Assembly: GCA_036897445.1 (NCBI GenBank)
Contig: JAYMTL010000123.1
Coordinates: 1-59,420, forward strand
Source: Pelargonium tetragonum
Taxonomy: Eukaryota; Streptophyta; Magnoliopsida; Geraniales; Geraniaceae
DNA length: 59,420 nucleotides
Direction: 5' to 3'
The translations under genes and the position numbers were made by a program. This document shows, piece after piece, positions 58,257 to 59,420 of the stretch. Position 1 is the stretch's first letter. Each line of letters begins with the position of its first letter. The notes beneath the pieces were generated by a model, which searched no databases, was not told the origin of the DNA, and worked only from the letters and a program-made list of their open reading frames with translations.

Positions 58257-59420
58257 GTTTAAACTAGGAAAAGGTAGCTCTGACTGTACGGTCTCTGGAG
58301 AGGCTTTCCTTTTAACGTCTAATGCGAGGGATTTTAAGGAGATTTCAATTAGGGAAGGCCCTTATATTATATAGATAAGTGGATACCCCGTAGTTAAAGG
58401 TAGCTTTTATTTGCTTCATGTCCCTAACTTATTAAGAGTCTAGTCTCTCAATATAGGAAATCAATAGGTTGTAGTAAGGAAGCTCTCTGTCCCGCAAGTC
58501 GAAGCACTTAGACTTCGAATTGCTAAAGAGTGACTATAAATTCTGATTTAAAGCTCTTATATAAGATTTTGTAACTGCTGTTAACACAAGGTTTTCCTGT
58601 ATAGTTTTAGACTATACTAAAATGAAAAGTAACGAGGACGTCGCGTAAATCTATTGCTTAAAAAAAGTAAATAACCCATAACTTTGTCATAATATTGCCA
58701 CTAGAATTTTAGAAAAAGAAAAATTCTTAGGAGTTCAACTTGCCGTTCCGGGCCCAGTAGCAGTCATAACAGAAAGAAAAAAGGTAGTATTATTTCAAGA
58801 CTTTAGTTGTACTTTCCAACAAAATAATGTTAGCAGTGGGCGGTCGAAAAAGCAGGAAAGATCCTAGGTAAAATGTCAACGGGACAAAAAATGTATACCC
58901 TGAGATGACATATCAATTGCTTACAGCCCTATATTGGATTTTGGATACTTATTCTCAAACTGGGGTCATAGGTACACTCGCGATTTTTATTTGAGCATAT
59001 TTCCTAGGCTAAGTCATCCTTTTTTGTTTAAAGGATTTTATAGGGACCTTAATCTTAACTTTCAGAGTAGCTTCATTTATTATGTAGGTCTTCCTCATCT
59101 ATCTAATCCCCTTTTTTAAGTTACTGCTTGTTTTCCACCGACAGGCGCGTCTTAAAATTTTGATTTTAGAGGTTGAGTAAGGACTCTAGCATAAAAATTC
59201 TACTTAGAAGTTACATGAAGTCATATTCCCCAAGCGAAAAGAGCTTCTATTGAGGTGAGGTACTGAGTCTAGATAAGCTCTATACAACAAAGAAAATTTT
59301 AAGAAGGAGAGGCCCTTCAAAGTCCCTACGGATTTTTTATTATCGGAGCACCACAGTATAAGGATATAACTTATAATAGCAACCTCTCTCCTGTCTTTAT
59401 TGTATCTGTGTCCGCTTTCA
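58257..59420. other. Non-coding end of window
   Basis: No gene or repeat recognised. The 61-codon frame at 58934-59119 starts with TTG and has no family motif. Confidence 0.55.

Overview
This 59.4 kb window is AT-rich (GC roughly one third, judged from sampled lines) and has no protein gene that I can recognise on either strand. The longest ATG-started frame is 109 codons, and the spread of frame lengths is about what AT-rich non-coding DNA gives by chance. I see no rRNA, CRISPR array, complete mobile element or operon-like layout. The texture (many AAG/CTT words, scattered tRNA-like arms, short diverged dispersed repeats, one possible group II intron domain V) looks most like intergenic DNA of a large, gene-poor organelle genome, probably mitochondrial and plant- or alga-like. 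That is inference from style, not from a gene. A low-complexity nuclear region, or a synthetic or mis-assembled sequence, cannot be excluded from reading alone.

Layout. 1-4.7 kb: non-coding, with a perfect 28-bp direct repeat and a local cluster of a TTCCGATCTA word. 4.7-8.6 kb: pyrimidine-rich, with a local duplication and two short segments that recur, in the same order, near 50 and 52 kb. 8.65-9.6 kb: a domain-V-like hairpin and two tRNA-like elements, all on the minus strand. 9.6-26 kb: long featureless stretches broken by two short open frames rich in Lys, Arg and Ser (10.7 and 14.2 kb) and a block of unlike composition (22.7-23.5 kb). 26-45 kb: mostly featureless, but holding most of the tRNA-like elements, a 22-bp palindrome and another Lys/Arg-rich frame (42.15 kb). 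45-49.7 kb: nothing recognised. 49.8-54.2 kb: five diverged copies of a roughly 110-160 bp repeat. 54.37-56.06 kb: the most structured part, a diverged tandem array of three units, each with a basic or Ser/Thr/Lys-rich frame and one with a tRNA-like element. 57.9 kb: a further, looser relative of those frames.

The best candidates for something new are the dispersed family of short basic frames around a G-I-A core (10.7, 14.2, 42.2, 54.7, 55.2, 57.9 kb), the recurring AGGTAATGTAATTAAG word that sits inside two of them, and the set of tRNA-like elements with recognisable T-arms but reduced or missing D-arms and weak anticodon stems. None is proved functional; all alignments and foldings were done by eye.
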